NCBI GenBank assembly: GCA_026389255.1
Contig: JAPLIF010000173.1
Span: 1-8,826 of the forward strand
Origin: Cyanobacteriota bacterium
GTDB lineage: Bacteria > Cyanobacteriota > Cyanobacteriia > PCC-6307 > Cyanobiaceae
Length of the DNA stretch: 8,826 nt
Reading direction: 5' to 3'
Part shown: positions 1 to 6,563 of the stretch, piece by piece
Layout of the letters: each line of letters begins with the position of its first letter
Numbering within the stretch: position 1 is the first letter of the stretch
Position numbers and translations under genes: made by a program
Notes under the pieces: model-generated
What the model saw: the letters and a program-made list of their open reading frames with translations, nothing else
Database searches by the model: none
Told to the model about the DNA's origin: nothing

Positions 1-689
1 CCCTGGACGGCATCGGCGACCTCTGCCGCACCCATGGCGCCCTACTGCTGGTGGACACGGTGACTTCCTTGGGGGCCGTTCCCCTGTTCCTGGACGATTG
101 GAAGATCGACTTGGCCTACAGCTGCAGCCAGAAGGGACTCAGCTGTCCCCCTGGACTAGGTCCCTTCAGCATGGGTCCAAGGGCCGAGCAGAAGCTGGCC
201 AGCCGCAAGGGCAAGGTGCCTAATTGGTACCTGGATGTCTCGTTGCTCAATAACTATTGGGGTAGCGATCGTGTCTATCACCACACGGCTCCGGTGAACA
301 TGAACTACGGCATGCGGGAAGCCCTGCGGCTGCTCTCTGAAGAGGGCCTGGAGCAGGCCTGGACCCGTCATCGCAGCAATGCCGAACGGCTCTGGGCTGG
401 TCTGGAGCGGCTGGATCTCCAGCTGCTGGTTCCCGAGCCCCTGCGCCTGCCCACCCTCACCACGGTTTTAATTCCTGAAGGCGTCGATGGCAAGGCCTTC
501 AGCCGCCATCTCCTCGACCAATTCGGAATTGAAGTCGGTGGCGGTCTGGGCGTGTTGGCCGGCAAGGTCTGGAGGATCGGCCTGATGGGGTACAACAGCA
601 ACCCAGCCAACGTGGATCGCCTGCTCAACCTGCTGGAAACCGAGCTTCCCGCGTTCCTGCCCACCGCGCCTGCCGCCGTCGCTGCCTGA
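1..689 (+). CDS. Alanine/serine-glyoxylate aminotransferase (class V), 3' part
   Basis: The reading frame is open from the left edge (first full codon at base 3), so the start lies outside the window; it ends at TGA 687-689. The product is a fold-type I PLP enzyme that moves an amino group from alanine or serine to glyoxylate, a photorespiratory step in cyanobacteria. Visible landmarks are the PLP-ring aspartate in LLVDTVTSLG (codon 54-56), the Schiff-base lysine in SQKGLSCPPG (codon 132-134), and the C-terminal WRIGLMG arginine (codon 573-575), which binds the substrate carboxylate in this family. These identify the family firmly; the preferred amino donor cannot be told. Relatives have sometimes been labelled soluble hydrogenase subunit, a historical misnomer. 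The last 65 bases overlap tadA on the other strand. Confidence 0.9.
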   Translation, partial: LDGIGDLCRTHGALLLVDTVTSLGAVPLFLDDWKIDLAYSCSQKGLSCPPGLGPFSMGPRAEQKLASRKGKVPNWYLDVSLLNNYWGSDRVYHHTAPVNMNYGMREALRLLSEEGLEQAWTRHRSNAERLWAGLERLDLQLLVPEPLRLPTLTTVLIPEGVDGKAFSRHLLDQFGIEVGGGLGVLAGKVWRIGLMGYNSNPANVDRLLNLLETELPAFLPTAPAAVAA

Positions 690-1134
690 ACCAGTTCTCC
701 AGCAACTGGCGCCCCTCCGCTGCCAGCACGCCGCCCTGAACCCGCATGCCGTGGTGGGCACTGGGGTGGTTAGCGAGATCTAGGCAACCCCCAAGGGCGC
801 CACGTTTCGGATCCGCTGCTCCATAGATCACCTGCCCCATCCGGGCCTGCACCAGGGCCCCAGCGCACATGGGGCAGGGTTCAAGGGTCACCAGCAGGCT
901 GCAGTCGTTGAAACGCCAGTCACCCCGCAGGTCTGCCGCCTGCCTGAGGGCCACCAGTTCGGCATGGCCCAGGGGATCCTGGTGGCGATGGCGCACATTG
1001 CTGCCCCAGCCGATGGCGGTTCCCTTCCCATCCAAAATCACCGCCGCCACCGGCACCTCCCCCTCCATTCCCACCCGGTGGGCGAGGCGCAGCAGGCGCC
1101 CCATCCAGAGGATGTGGTCACTGGCCCCATTCAT
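625..1134 (-). CDS. tadA: tRNA-specific adenosine deaminase TadA
   Basis: A zinc-dependent deaminase of the cytidine deaminase fold. TadA converts adenosine 34 of tRNA-Arg(ACG) to inosine so that one tRNA reads several arginine codons. The 169-residue product carries the HAE motif (His57, Glu59 as proton shuttle) and PCPMC (Cys87, Cys90), which supply the zinc ligands and catalytic glutamate, followed by the usual basic C-terminus. The frame stays open up to 1200, with ATG codons at 1167 and 1134. I chose 1134 because an AGGAGG box (1146-1151, minus strand) sits 11 bases before it and because the family usually begins shortly before the WMxxLLxLA helix. The gene is divergent from the decarboxylase at 1227 and converges with the aminotransferase. 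It shows no sign of damage. Confidence 0.93.
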   Translation of the reverse strand: MNGASDHILWMGRLLRLAHRVGMEGEVPVAAVILDGKGTAIGWGSNVRHRHQDPLGHAELVALRQAADLRGDWRFNDCSLLVTLEPCPMCAGALVQARMGQVIYGAADPKRGALGGCLDLANHPSAHHGMRVQGGVLAAEGRQLLENWFRQRRRQARWAGTREARFPAG

Positions 1135-1145
1135 CGCCTTGGGGA

Positions 1146-1151
1146 CCTCCT
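1146..1151 (-). promoter_or_regulatory. Shine-Dalgarno box of tadA
   Basis: AGGAGG on the minus strand, 11 bases upstream of ATG 1134 and downstream of the alternative ATG 1167. It decides the tadA start. It is the only strong ribosome binding site I found in the window; the other starts rely on overlap with an upstream gene or have no clear box. Confidence 0.6.
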
Positions 1152-1181
1152 CCCTGGTGTTGTGCATCCACTTTGGGGGTC

Positions 1182-1197
1182 CCTGGCGGACGCCAGG
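1182..1197. repeat. Hyphenated palindrome in the tadA/decarboxylase divergent region
   Basis: Perfect 7-base inverted repeat CCTGGCG-GA-CGCCAGG. It lies between the divergent starts of tadA (1134) and the decarboxylase (1227). The position suits an operator serving one or both genes, or a hairpin in a 5' leader. There is no T-run, so it is not a standard terminator. Function is inferred from position only. Confidence 0.4.
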
Positions 1198-1226
1198 CAC
1201 AATGGCAGTACGAAAGAATCCAACCG

Positions 1227-2582
1227 TTGGCCAGTGCGCCCCCTTTCCAGCGGCAGGCTGACCCGCTGATCAGCCTTTCTCCGTTCGCCGATCCCCAGGG
1301 AGTTGATCCGGCCCTCGAAGACTTTCTGCACCGTGCCTCCAGCCTGCTCTGTGGCTGGTTGGGACGCAGCACCAGTGGCAGCCCCCTGCCTGGCCTCAGC
1401 GCCATGCCGGCCATTGAGCCGGAAGGGTTTGGATTGTCCCCCGACCAGTTGCTCGCTGACCTGCAAATGGTGATGGAGGGTGCTTACAACCCCAACCATC
1501 CCGGTGCCCTTGCCCACCTGGATCCACCCCCCTTGGTGGCGGGCCTGGCGGCCGAACTGATCTGCGCAGGTCTGAACAACAATCTGCTGTCCGAAGAGCT
1601 CTCCCCCAGCCTCGGCCGCCTGGAGCGGGGTCTCTGTGGCTGGTTGGCCGGGCAGATCGGCTTGCCGGCCGGTGCCGGTGGGGTGGCGGCCAGTGGCGGC
1701 ACCCTCAGCAATCTGATGGCCCTTGTGGTAGCCCGCCAACGGGCCGGTCTGGCCACCAACGGCGATGGGGTGGTGCTCTGCAGCGATGATGCCCATCTCT
1801 CCTTGCTCAAGGCCCTGTCGGTGATGGGCCTTCCCCAGCAGGCGCTGATCCGGTTGCCGGTGGATCTGGAGGGGGCGGTTGACCCGATGGCCCTCGAGGA
1901 GACCTTGCGGGCCCTTGACCACCAGGGCCGTCCCGTGATTGCCGTGGTGGCTACGGCCGGCACCACGGTCCGCGGCGCTGTGGATCCACTGGTGCCCATC
2001 GCCGACCTCTGTCAGCGTTACGGCCATTGGCTCCATGTCGATGGGGCCATCGGGGCGGTGTTTGCCCTGGCCCAGTCCCCCCCGCCGGCTCTGCGGGATC
2101 TGGGCCGGGCCGATTCGATCACGGTGAATCCCCAGAAGCTGCTGGGAATTCCCAAGACCTCCATGGAGCCCAGCTTGGCTGGTGCCCATGGCGGGGAAGA
2201 GGGTCTGCAGGGGACCCGTCCGGCCGAGATTCTGAAATTGTGGCTTGGGTTGCGTCACCTGGGTCAGGCCGGCATCGGGACCCTGCTTGAGGGGGCGCTG
2301 GCACGGCGGCGCCGGCTCCAGGAGTTGCTCCGCGTTGATGAGCGGTTGGAGCTGCGCAGCGGCTCCCTCCATCTGCTGGCTTTTGCCGCTGCGGGCCTCG
2401 ATGCGCCAGCCAGCGACGCCTGGAGTCGGCGCTTGCGCGAACGTCTGCTGGCCGCAGGGCTGCTGCTTTCACGCCCCCTTTATCAGGGCCGACACCACCT
2501 CAAAGCCGTCCTGGGCAATCCCCACACCCGATCCCACCACCTGGAGCATCTTGCGGCGGTGGTGGCCGAGCAGCAGCCCTGA
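1227..2582 (+). CDS. Group II PLP-dependent amino acid decarboxylase, with probable internal deletion
   Basis: A fold-type I PLP decarboxylase of the glutamate/diaminobutyrate/aromatic amino acid decarboxylase group; the substrate cannot be told. Read from TTG 1227 it has 451 residues. Landmarks are AASGGTLSNLMAL (phosphate binding), the cofactor-stacking histidine in AHLSLLKAL (His190), ATAGTT followed by WLHVDGAIG (Asp272 binds the pyridine nitrogen), NPQK (Lys304, Schiff base, codon 2136-2138), and LQGTRPAEILKLWLGLRHLG. Lysine is preceded by Gln rather than the usual His. Only about 24 residues separate Lys304 from LQGTRP, where the family normally has about 45-50, so a strand and part of the catalytic-loop region seem missing. 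No ATG fits the N-terminus; TTG 1173 is an alternative start giving 469 residues, but its extra 18 residues look like intergenic sequence. No clear ribosome binding site is seen. Confidence 0.85.
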   Translation: MASAPPFQRQADPLISLSPFADPQGVDPALEDFLHRASSLLCGWLGRSTSGSPLPGLSAMPAIEPEGFGLSPDQLLADLQMVMEGAYNPNHPGALAHLDPPPLVAGLAAELICAGLNNNLLSEELSPSLGRLERGLCGWLAGQIGLPAGAGGVAASGGTLSNLMALVVARQRAGLATNGDGVVLCSDDAHLSLLKALSVMGLPQQALIRLPVDLEGAVDPMALEETLRALDHQGRPVIAVVATAGTTVRGAVDPLVPIADLCQRYGHWLHVDGAIGAVFALAQSPPPALRDLGRADSITVNPQKLLGIPKTSMEPSLAGAHGGEEGLQGTRPAEILKLWLGLRHLGQAGIGTLLEGALARRRRLQELLRVDERLELRSGSLHLLAFAAAGLDAPASDAWSRRLRERLLAAGLLLSRPLYQGRHHLKAVLGNPHTRSHHLEHLAAVVAEQQP

Positions 2583-2636
2583 TCGGCTGGGGGCAGGTCT
2601 CCACCTACGGTTGGATGCTGCGGCCGATTCCCCTTG

Positions 2637-2855
2637 ATGGCAACGCCCCCCAGCGATGGCCGTTCCCGCTGGGTGGCCCTTGTCACCGGCGCCCTATCGA
2701 TCCTCATCGCCATCGTTGATTTGTTGATGGTCACTTGGCTGGATCGCCAGGGCCCCTTGCTGCCTCCTCCCCCCGAGGCCCTAGGCCTCGCCCCGGTGCC
2801 CGCGGCGGCAGCCGCAGTTCCTGCCGGCGTTGCCAGGGTTCCACCACGCGGCTGA
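2637..2855 (+). CDS. Small single-helix membrane protein, function unknown
   Basis: I do not recognise a named family. The 72-residue product has a short polar N-terminus, one clear hydrophobic helix at about residues 13-34 (WVALVTGALSILIAIVDLLM), a charged turn (WLDRQG), then LLPPPPEALG and an Ala/Pro/Val-rich tail. Small proteins with this helix-plus-PPPPEAL layout occur in marine picocyanobacteria as far as I recall, which supports a real gene. ATG 2637 is preferred over the adjacent TTG 2634. It starts 54 bases after the decarboxylase stop on the same strand and could be co-transcribed. Its last 125 bases are antisense to the 3' end of the GTPase gene, so the repetitive tail may be shaped partly by the other strand. 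No ribosome binding site is evident. Confidence 0.55.
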   Translation: MATPPSDGRSRWVALVTGALSILIAIVDLLMVTWLDRQGPLLPPPPEALGLAPVPAAAAAVPAGVARVPPRG

Positions 2856-4332
2856 GGGCTGCATCCAGAAAGCGACGCAGGGTTCCTTCACGTTTGTTGA
2901 GCTCGTATTGCTTCTGCAGCACCTCCCGGACGCCGCCATCTCCCCAGTCCTGATCCTGGCGAAAGTAGGTGATGAAGCCGCGTCCGGCCACCCGCGTCAG
3001 CCAGGCGGCCGTCACCGCCTGCACCGCCCGACTCAGGAGCAGGGCCGGTAAGTTCAAGCTGAGGGCTCCGCTGATCAGACCGATTCCCCCTTTGATCAGA
3101 CCCAACCCCGCCAAGGTGCGGCCCACGGACAGGGCCAGGTCCTGGGCCGCCTCCCGGCTGAGGCTCACGCCGTAGATACGGCCGATCTCGATCACCATCT
3201 GGGCATTGACCGCCGCCGTCCCCAGCAGGTCCACCCCCGGTAGGGGATTGACCAGCAACACACCAGCCCCAATCCACATGTAGCGCTCCACGATGGTTTC
3301 GGCATCCCGGCCCCGTTGGCGGTCCAGGAGCTGCTGGCTGGCTTCCCCCAGCTGGCGGCTTTGGAGCAGCAGGTTGTCGGCGATCAACTCTTCTCCGTCC
3401 GCCCGGAGTACCGCTGCCATTCGCCTCAGCAGACCCTGGACCTCCGGAGCCGGTTGGAGGGGGCGGCCCCCAGGCATCGGCACGCTCTGGGGCGAGGCGC
3501 TGGCCGCAATGACATCTTCCGGAGCAATGCGGCCCGCTCCCCGTTGCCGCAACAGGGCCAGCAGTCGTTCTTCCTCCCGTTCGCCCCGCAGGTCGCACTT
3601 GTTGAGGACCAGCAGCAGGCGTTTCCCCAGGCTGGCCAGGGTGTCGAACACCTCCTGCTCCGCCGCCCGCAGGTCGCCATCCACGACCAGCAGCAGCAGG
3701 TCGGCTTTGGCGGCCCGGCGGCGGGCCAGTTCTTCGCGCTGCCGCCCCTCCTGACCGCCTTCGAGAATCCCTGGGGTGTCCTCCAGGATCACGGCCCGGG
3801 GCAGGCCCTCCAGCCGCAGGCGGTAGCGCGCGCTCTGCTCGGTCGAGCCCATGGCGGCCGCCACGCTGCCCACCAGCTCGTTGAGCAAGGCTCGGATCAG
3901 GGAGGTCTTGCCCGTGGAGCCGCTGCCAAAGACGGCGATTTCCAGGTCCCCCCGTTCCAGTTCGGTCTGCAGGCGCTGGCGTTCCTGGCGCAGGGCTTCC
4001 CGCTCCACCTCGTCACGCACCCGATCGAGGGTTTGGTCGATGGCCTCCAGCTGGCGGGAGGCCGCCTCCCGGCGACTGTTGGCGGGAGGGGGTGGCGGGC
4101 TGGAGGGCCCTGGGCGGGCCTTGCCGCCGCGGCGCCACCAGGGCAGGACCAATGGGGCCAGCCCCAGGGCCAGGGCCGCCAGCAGCAGCAACACCAAGGG
4201 GGCCACCAGCCAGCCCGGCAGCCAATAACTCAACTGCCAGATCAACTGGTTGAAGCCCTGCAGCACGGCGGCGACCAATAACAGCGCCACCAGAGCCAGG
4301 CCGATCCCCATCCACAGGCGCAGCCTGGGCAT
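2731..4332 (-). CDS. Membrane-anchored Era-like GTPase with C-terminal DUF697-like domain
   Basis: The 533-residue product starts with two transmembrane helices (about 8-25 and 40-65). A Pro-rich linker (76-83) and a charged, probably coiled-coil stretch (about 88-128) follow. The GTPase domain has G1 GSGSTGKTS (136-144), G3 DTPG (185-188), G4 NKCD (244-247) and a G5-like AASAS (276-280). The region from about 345 to 480 (YMWIGAGVLLVNPLPGVDLLGTAA, then GLIKGGIGLI) resembles the hydrophobic DUF697 domain of YcjF-type proteins. The tail after 505 is low-complexity Arg/Gly/Pro. All nucleotide-binding motifs are intact. Its role is unknown; relatives are thought to act at membranes. ATG 4332 shares one base with the TGA of the upstream PBP gene (TGATG), so translation is probably coupled. 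Confidence 0.88.
   Translation of the reverse strand: MPRLRLWMGIGLALVALLLVAAVLQGFNQLIWQLSYWLPGWLVAPLVLLLLAALALGLAPLVLPWWRRGGKARPGPSSPPPPPANSRREAASRQLEAIDQTLDRVRDEVEREALRQERQRLQTELERGDLEIAVFGSGSTGKTSLIRALLNELVGSVAAAMGSTEQSARYRLRLEGLPRAVILEDTPGILEGGQEGRQREELARRRAAKADLLLLVVDGDLRAAEQEVFDTLASLGKRLLLVLNKCDLRGEREEERLLALLRQRGAGRIAPEDVIAASASPQSVPMPGGRPLQPAPEVQGLLRRMAAVLRADGEELIADNLLLQSRQLGEASQQLLDRQRGRDAETIVERYMWIGAGVLLVNPLPGVDLLGTAAVNAQMVIEIGRIYGVSLSREAAQDLALSVGRTLAGLGLIKGGIGLISGALSLNLPALLLSRAVQAVTAAWLTRVAGRGFITYFRQDQDWGDGGVREVLQKQYELNKREGTLRRFLDAALSRVVEPWQRRQELRLPPRAPGRGLGPRGEEAARGPGDPAK
2774..2790. repeat. Short hairpin where two convergent genes overlap
   Basis: Perfect 7-base stem CGAGGCC-CTA-GGCCTCG with a 3-base loop. 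It lies inside both the 3' end of the small membrane-protein gene (over EALGLA) and the 3' tail of the GTPase gene on the other strand. It could slow RNA polymerase from either side, but no T-run follows on either strand, so a terminator role is only a guess. Confidence 0.35.
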
Positions 4333-6563
4333 CAGGGTGCGGCGGCGGTACGGATGATTTCACCCCAGAGGCTGGCGGCCAGGGCGCTGGTCGCTCGGCT
4401 GGGACGGTTGTCGTCATTACCCATCCAGACCCCCATGACCCAGTGCCGCGTCGGCTCATAGCCCACGAAAAGCAGGTCTCGGCCGTCGTTTGTGGTTCCG
4501 GTCTTGCCCCCGGCCCGCCCCCCCACATAGGCCGCCGTGCCGGTGCCGTTGCTCACCACTCCCAGGAGCAGTTCCTGCATGGTCGCCGCTGTGCTGGCGG
4601 CCATGGCGCGCCGGCCGACGTTGTGGAAATTGGGGGTGTCCCGCCCGCCACGGCAGGGGGGCTCCCCGGTTTGGGCGGCGCTGCTGCCCTGTCTTCTTTT
4701 GGCCTCAATGCCGCTGCCCGATTCCTTGTCGCCGCCATGGCAACGCTCGGCGTCGGTGAGTTTGCGAATGGTGCTCGGGGCATGCCAGATGCCGTCGTTG
4801 GCCACGGCCCCGTAGGCGGCGGTCAGCTCCAGCAGGGTCACCTCACTTTGGCCAAGGGCCAGTCCAGGCACGGGTTCCAGGGGGCTGGTGATGCCCAGGT
4901 CCCGCGCTTTTTGGGTGAGGGCGGTGAGGCCGACACGACGGGCCAGGCGCAAGGCGGCCGTGTTGCTGCTGATCGCCAGGGCCTGCCGCAGGCTGATCAT
5001 GCCCCCGCAGGCACTATCGAAAAACTGTCCTTGCCAGCGCAGGGGGCCGCAGGCGATGGAATCGCCCGCCCGGGCTCCCTGTTCAATGGCCACGACGTAG
5101 GGAATCAGCTTGAAGGTGCTGCCCGGTTGCCGCTGGGCCATGGTGGCCCGATTGAACTGGCTTTGGCGGTAATCACGGCCACCGGCAATTGCCAGGATGC
5201 CGCTGGTGCGGCTGTCAAGCACCACTACAGCCCCCTCGCTGACGCCCAGCCCGGAGCTGGCCTGGAGCTTCTGACGCAGCAGGCGCTCCACCAGGCTTTG
5301 TACAGCTGGATCGAGGTGGGTATCGATGAGGTAGTTGCCCTCGCCGGCCACGTCGGCGCCCACCAGGTTCTCCAAATCACGGCGCACCTGGTCGCTGTAG
5401 AAGGGGGCCACATGGCGCGCGCTGGAACGGCAAGCGTTGGCCGCCAGCTCAATGGGGGCCCGGCGGGCGCGGTGGGCCTGGTCGGAGCTGATGCGGCCGG
5501 TGGATTCCATTTTGGCCAGCACGCCGTTGCGGGCGGCTAGGGCGGCCTGGGGGTCAAGGCAGGGGTCGTAGCCATTGGGGGAGGGCAACAGTCCCACCAG
5601 CAAGGCCGCCTGCTCCAGGTTGAGGCGGCTGGCCGGACGATCGAAGTAGCGGCGGGCAGCATCCTCGAAGCCCCAGCCCACCCCCAGGTACACCCGGTTC
5701 AGGTAGCTGCGCAAAAGTTCGGCCTTGCTGAACCGGGCTTCCAGTTGCAAGGCCACCAACAGCTCGCGCCATTTGCGGGCAAGGGTTTCCCCCTGGCCCA
5801 CCTGGTCGGGGTAGAGGCTGCGGGCCAACTGTTGGGTCAGGGTGCTGCCCCCTTCCAGGACCCGGCCCCCGACCAGGTTGGTGACCAGGGCCCGACCCGT
5901 GCCGATCGGATCGACCCCTGGATGCCACCAGAAACGACTGTCCTCGCTGGCGAGGAGGGCCTGGATCAGCACTGGTGAAAATTGACCCAGGGAGCCGAGC
6001 TCGCGATGGTGCTGGTCCTCCGCTGAGGCGATCGGGCGGTTTTCCCGGTCGTAGAGCACGAGGGGGCCCCGGATCGGGGCCAGGCTGCCCCGAATCGGCA
6101 CCTGCAGGCCGGACAGCGTCAACAGCAGCACCCCAGCCAGGGCACCGCCCGCCAGGCTGGCCGCCCCCCAACGCCGCCACCGGTTCTGGCCAGGCCAACG
6201 GGGGCTCTCAAAAGTAACTTCCGGCAGACCCCCCTCCTGGTTGGGTCCAAAGCGCACGCCGTCGCCGTCGCGCAGCAGCAGCTGTTGCACCCTGCGGCCT
6301 TGCCACCACAAGCCATTGGTGGAGTCGCAGTCGCTCAGGAGCCAGTTTTGCCCCCGTTGTTCCAGCAGGGCATGGCGGCGGCTGACGGCGCCATGCTCGA
6401 TCACCACATCCGAGCCCGTCCCCCGACCGATGCGGTAGCAACTGCCATGCAGAGGGACCAATCGGGGTTCTTCGCCCGGCACATGCAGCAGCAGGTGGGC
6501 CTCCCTGCGGGAGTGGCGCGTCAGGGGTCTGGGGCGAAGGAGTTCAGGGAGAGCTGGAACCAC
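4332..6563 (-). CDS. Class A penicillin-binding protein with N-terminal FHA domain
   Basis: A bifunctional peptidoglycan synthase. With GTG 6563 as start it has 743 residues. An FHA domain (about 20-115: IGR 45-47, SRRH 61-64, STNG 81-84) faces the cytoplasm and should bind phosphothreonine. One transmembrane helix follows (about 132-153). The GT51 glycosyltransferase domain has ASEDSRFWWHPG with catalytic Glu207, GGSTLTQQLAR, RKWRELLVALQLE with Glu267, and SKAELLRSYLNRVYLG. The transpeptidase has STFK (Ser482 nucleophile, Lys485), SSN (532-534) and KTGT (687-690), so both activities look intact. A long charged loop (about 602-651) lies between SSN and KTGT. The frame is open up to 6713, but that part merely shadows lspA; GTG 6563 overlaps lspA by 20 bases and keeps the whole FHA domain. 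GTG 6482 is possible but would cut the first FHA strand. Confidence 0.92.
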   Translation of the reverse strand: MVPALPELLRPRPLTRHSRREAHLLLHVPGEEPRLVPLHGSCYRIGRGTGSDVVIEHGAVSRRHALLEQRGQNWLLSDCDSTNGLWWQGRRVQQLLLRDGDGVRFGPNQEGGLPEVTFESPRWPGQNRWRRWGAASLAGGALAGVLLLTLSGLQVPIRGSLAPIRGPLVLYDRENRPIASAEDQHHRELGSLGQFSPVLIQALLASEDSRFWWHPGVDPIGTGRALVTNLVGGRVLEGGSTLTQQLARSLYPDQVGQGETLARKWRELLVALQLEARFSKAELLRSYLNRVYLGVGWGFEDAARRYFDRPASRLNLEQAALLVGLLPSPNGYDPCLDPQAALAARNGVLAKMESTGRISSDQAHRARRAPIELAANACRSSARHVAPFYSDQVRRDLENLVGADVAGEGNYLIDTHLDPAVQSLVERLLRQKLQASSGLGVSEGAVVVLDSRTSGILAIAGGRDYRQSQFNRATMAQRQPGSTFKLIPYVVAIEQGARAGDSIACGPLRWQGQFFDSACGGMISLRQALAISSNTAALRLARRVGLTALTQKARDLGITSPLEPVPGLALGQSEVTLLELTAAYGAVANDGIWHAPSTIRKLTDAERCHGGDKESGSGIEAKRRQGSSAAQTGEPPCRGGRDTPNFHNVGRRAMAASTAATMQELLLGVVSNGTGTAAYVGGRAGGKTGTTNDGRDLLFVGYEPTRHWVMGVWMGNDDNRPSRATSALAASLWGEIIRTAAAP

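Noticed and set aside
2144..2153. Palindrome GGGAATTCCC near the decarboxylase deletion
   Set aside because: Ten bases within coding sequence, no partner copy; it may be chance and does not by itself explain the deletion.
1131..2372. Long open frame on the minus strand opposite the decarboxylase (413 codons)
   Set aside because: It is Gln/Gly/His-rich with no recognisable motif and lies wholly opposite a gene with strong family motifs; long antisense frames are common in GC-rich DNA.
2574..2589. CAGCC-GGCTG hairpin over the decarboxylase stop codon as a terminator
   Set aside because: The stem is only 5 bases and no T-run follows.
3072..3102. Direct repeat of TGATCAGACC, 21 bases apart
   Set aside because: It encodes the repeated GLI in GLIKGGIGLI of the GTPase tail domain, so protein sequence explains it.
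3316..4281. Long open frame on the plus strand opposite the GTPase
   Set aside because: Gln/Ala-rich shadow of a gene with intact G1, G3 and G4 motifs; no domain is visible.
4443..5540. Long open frame on the plus strand opposite the PBP transpeptidase region
   Set aside because: Gly/Ala/His-rich composition without motifs; the minus strand has STFK, SSN and KTGT.
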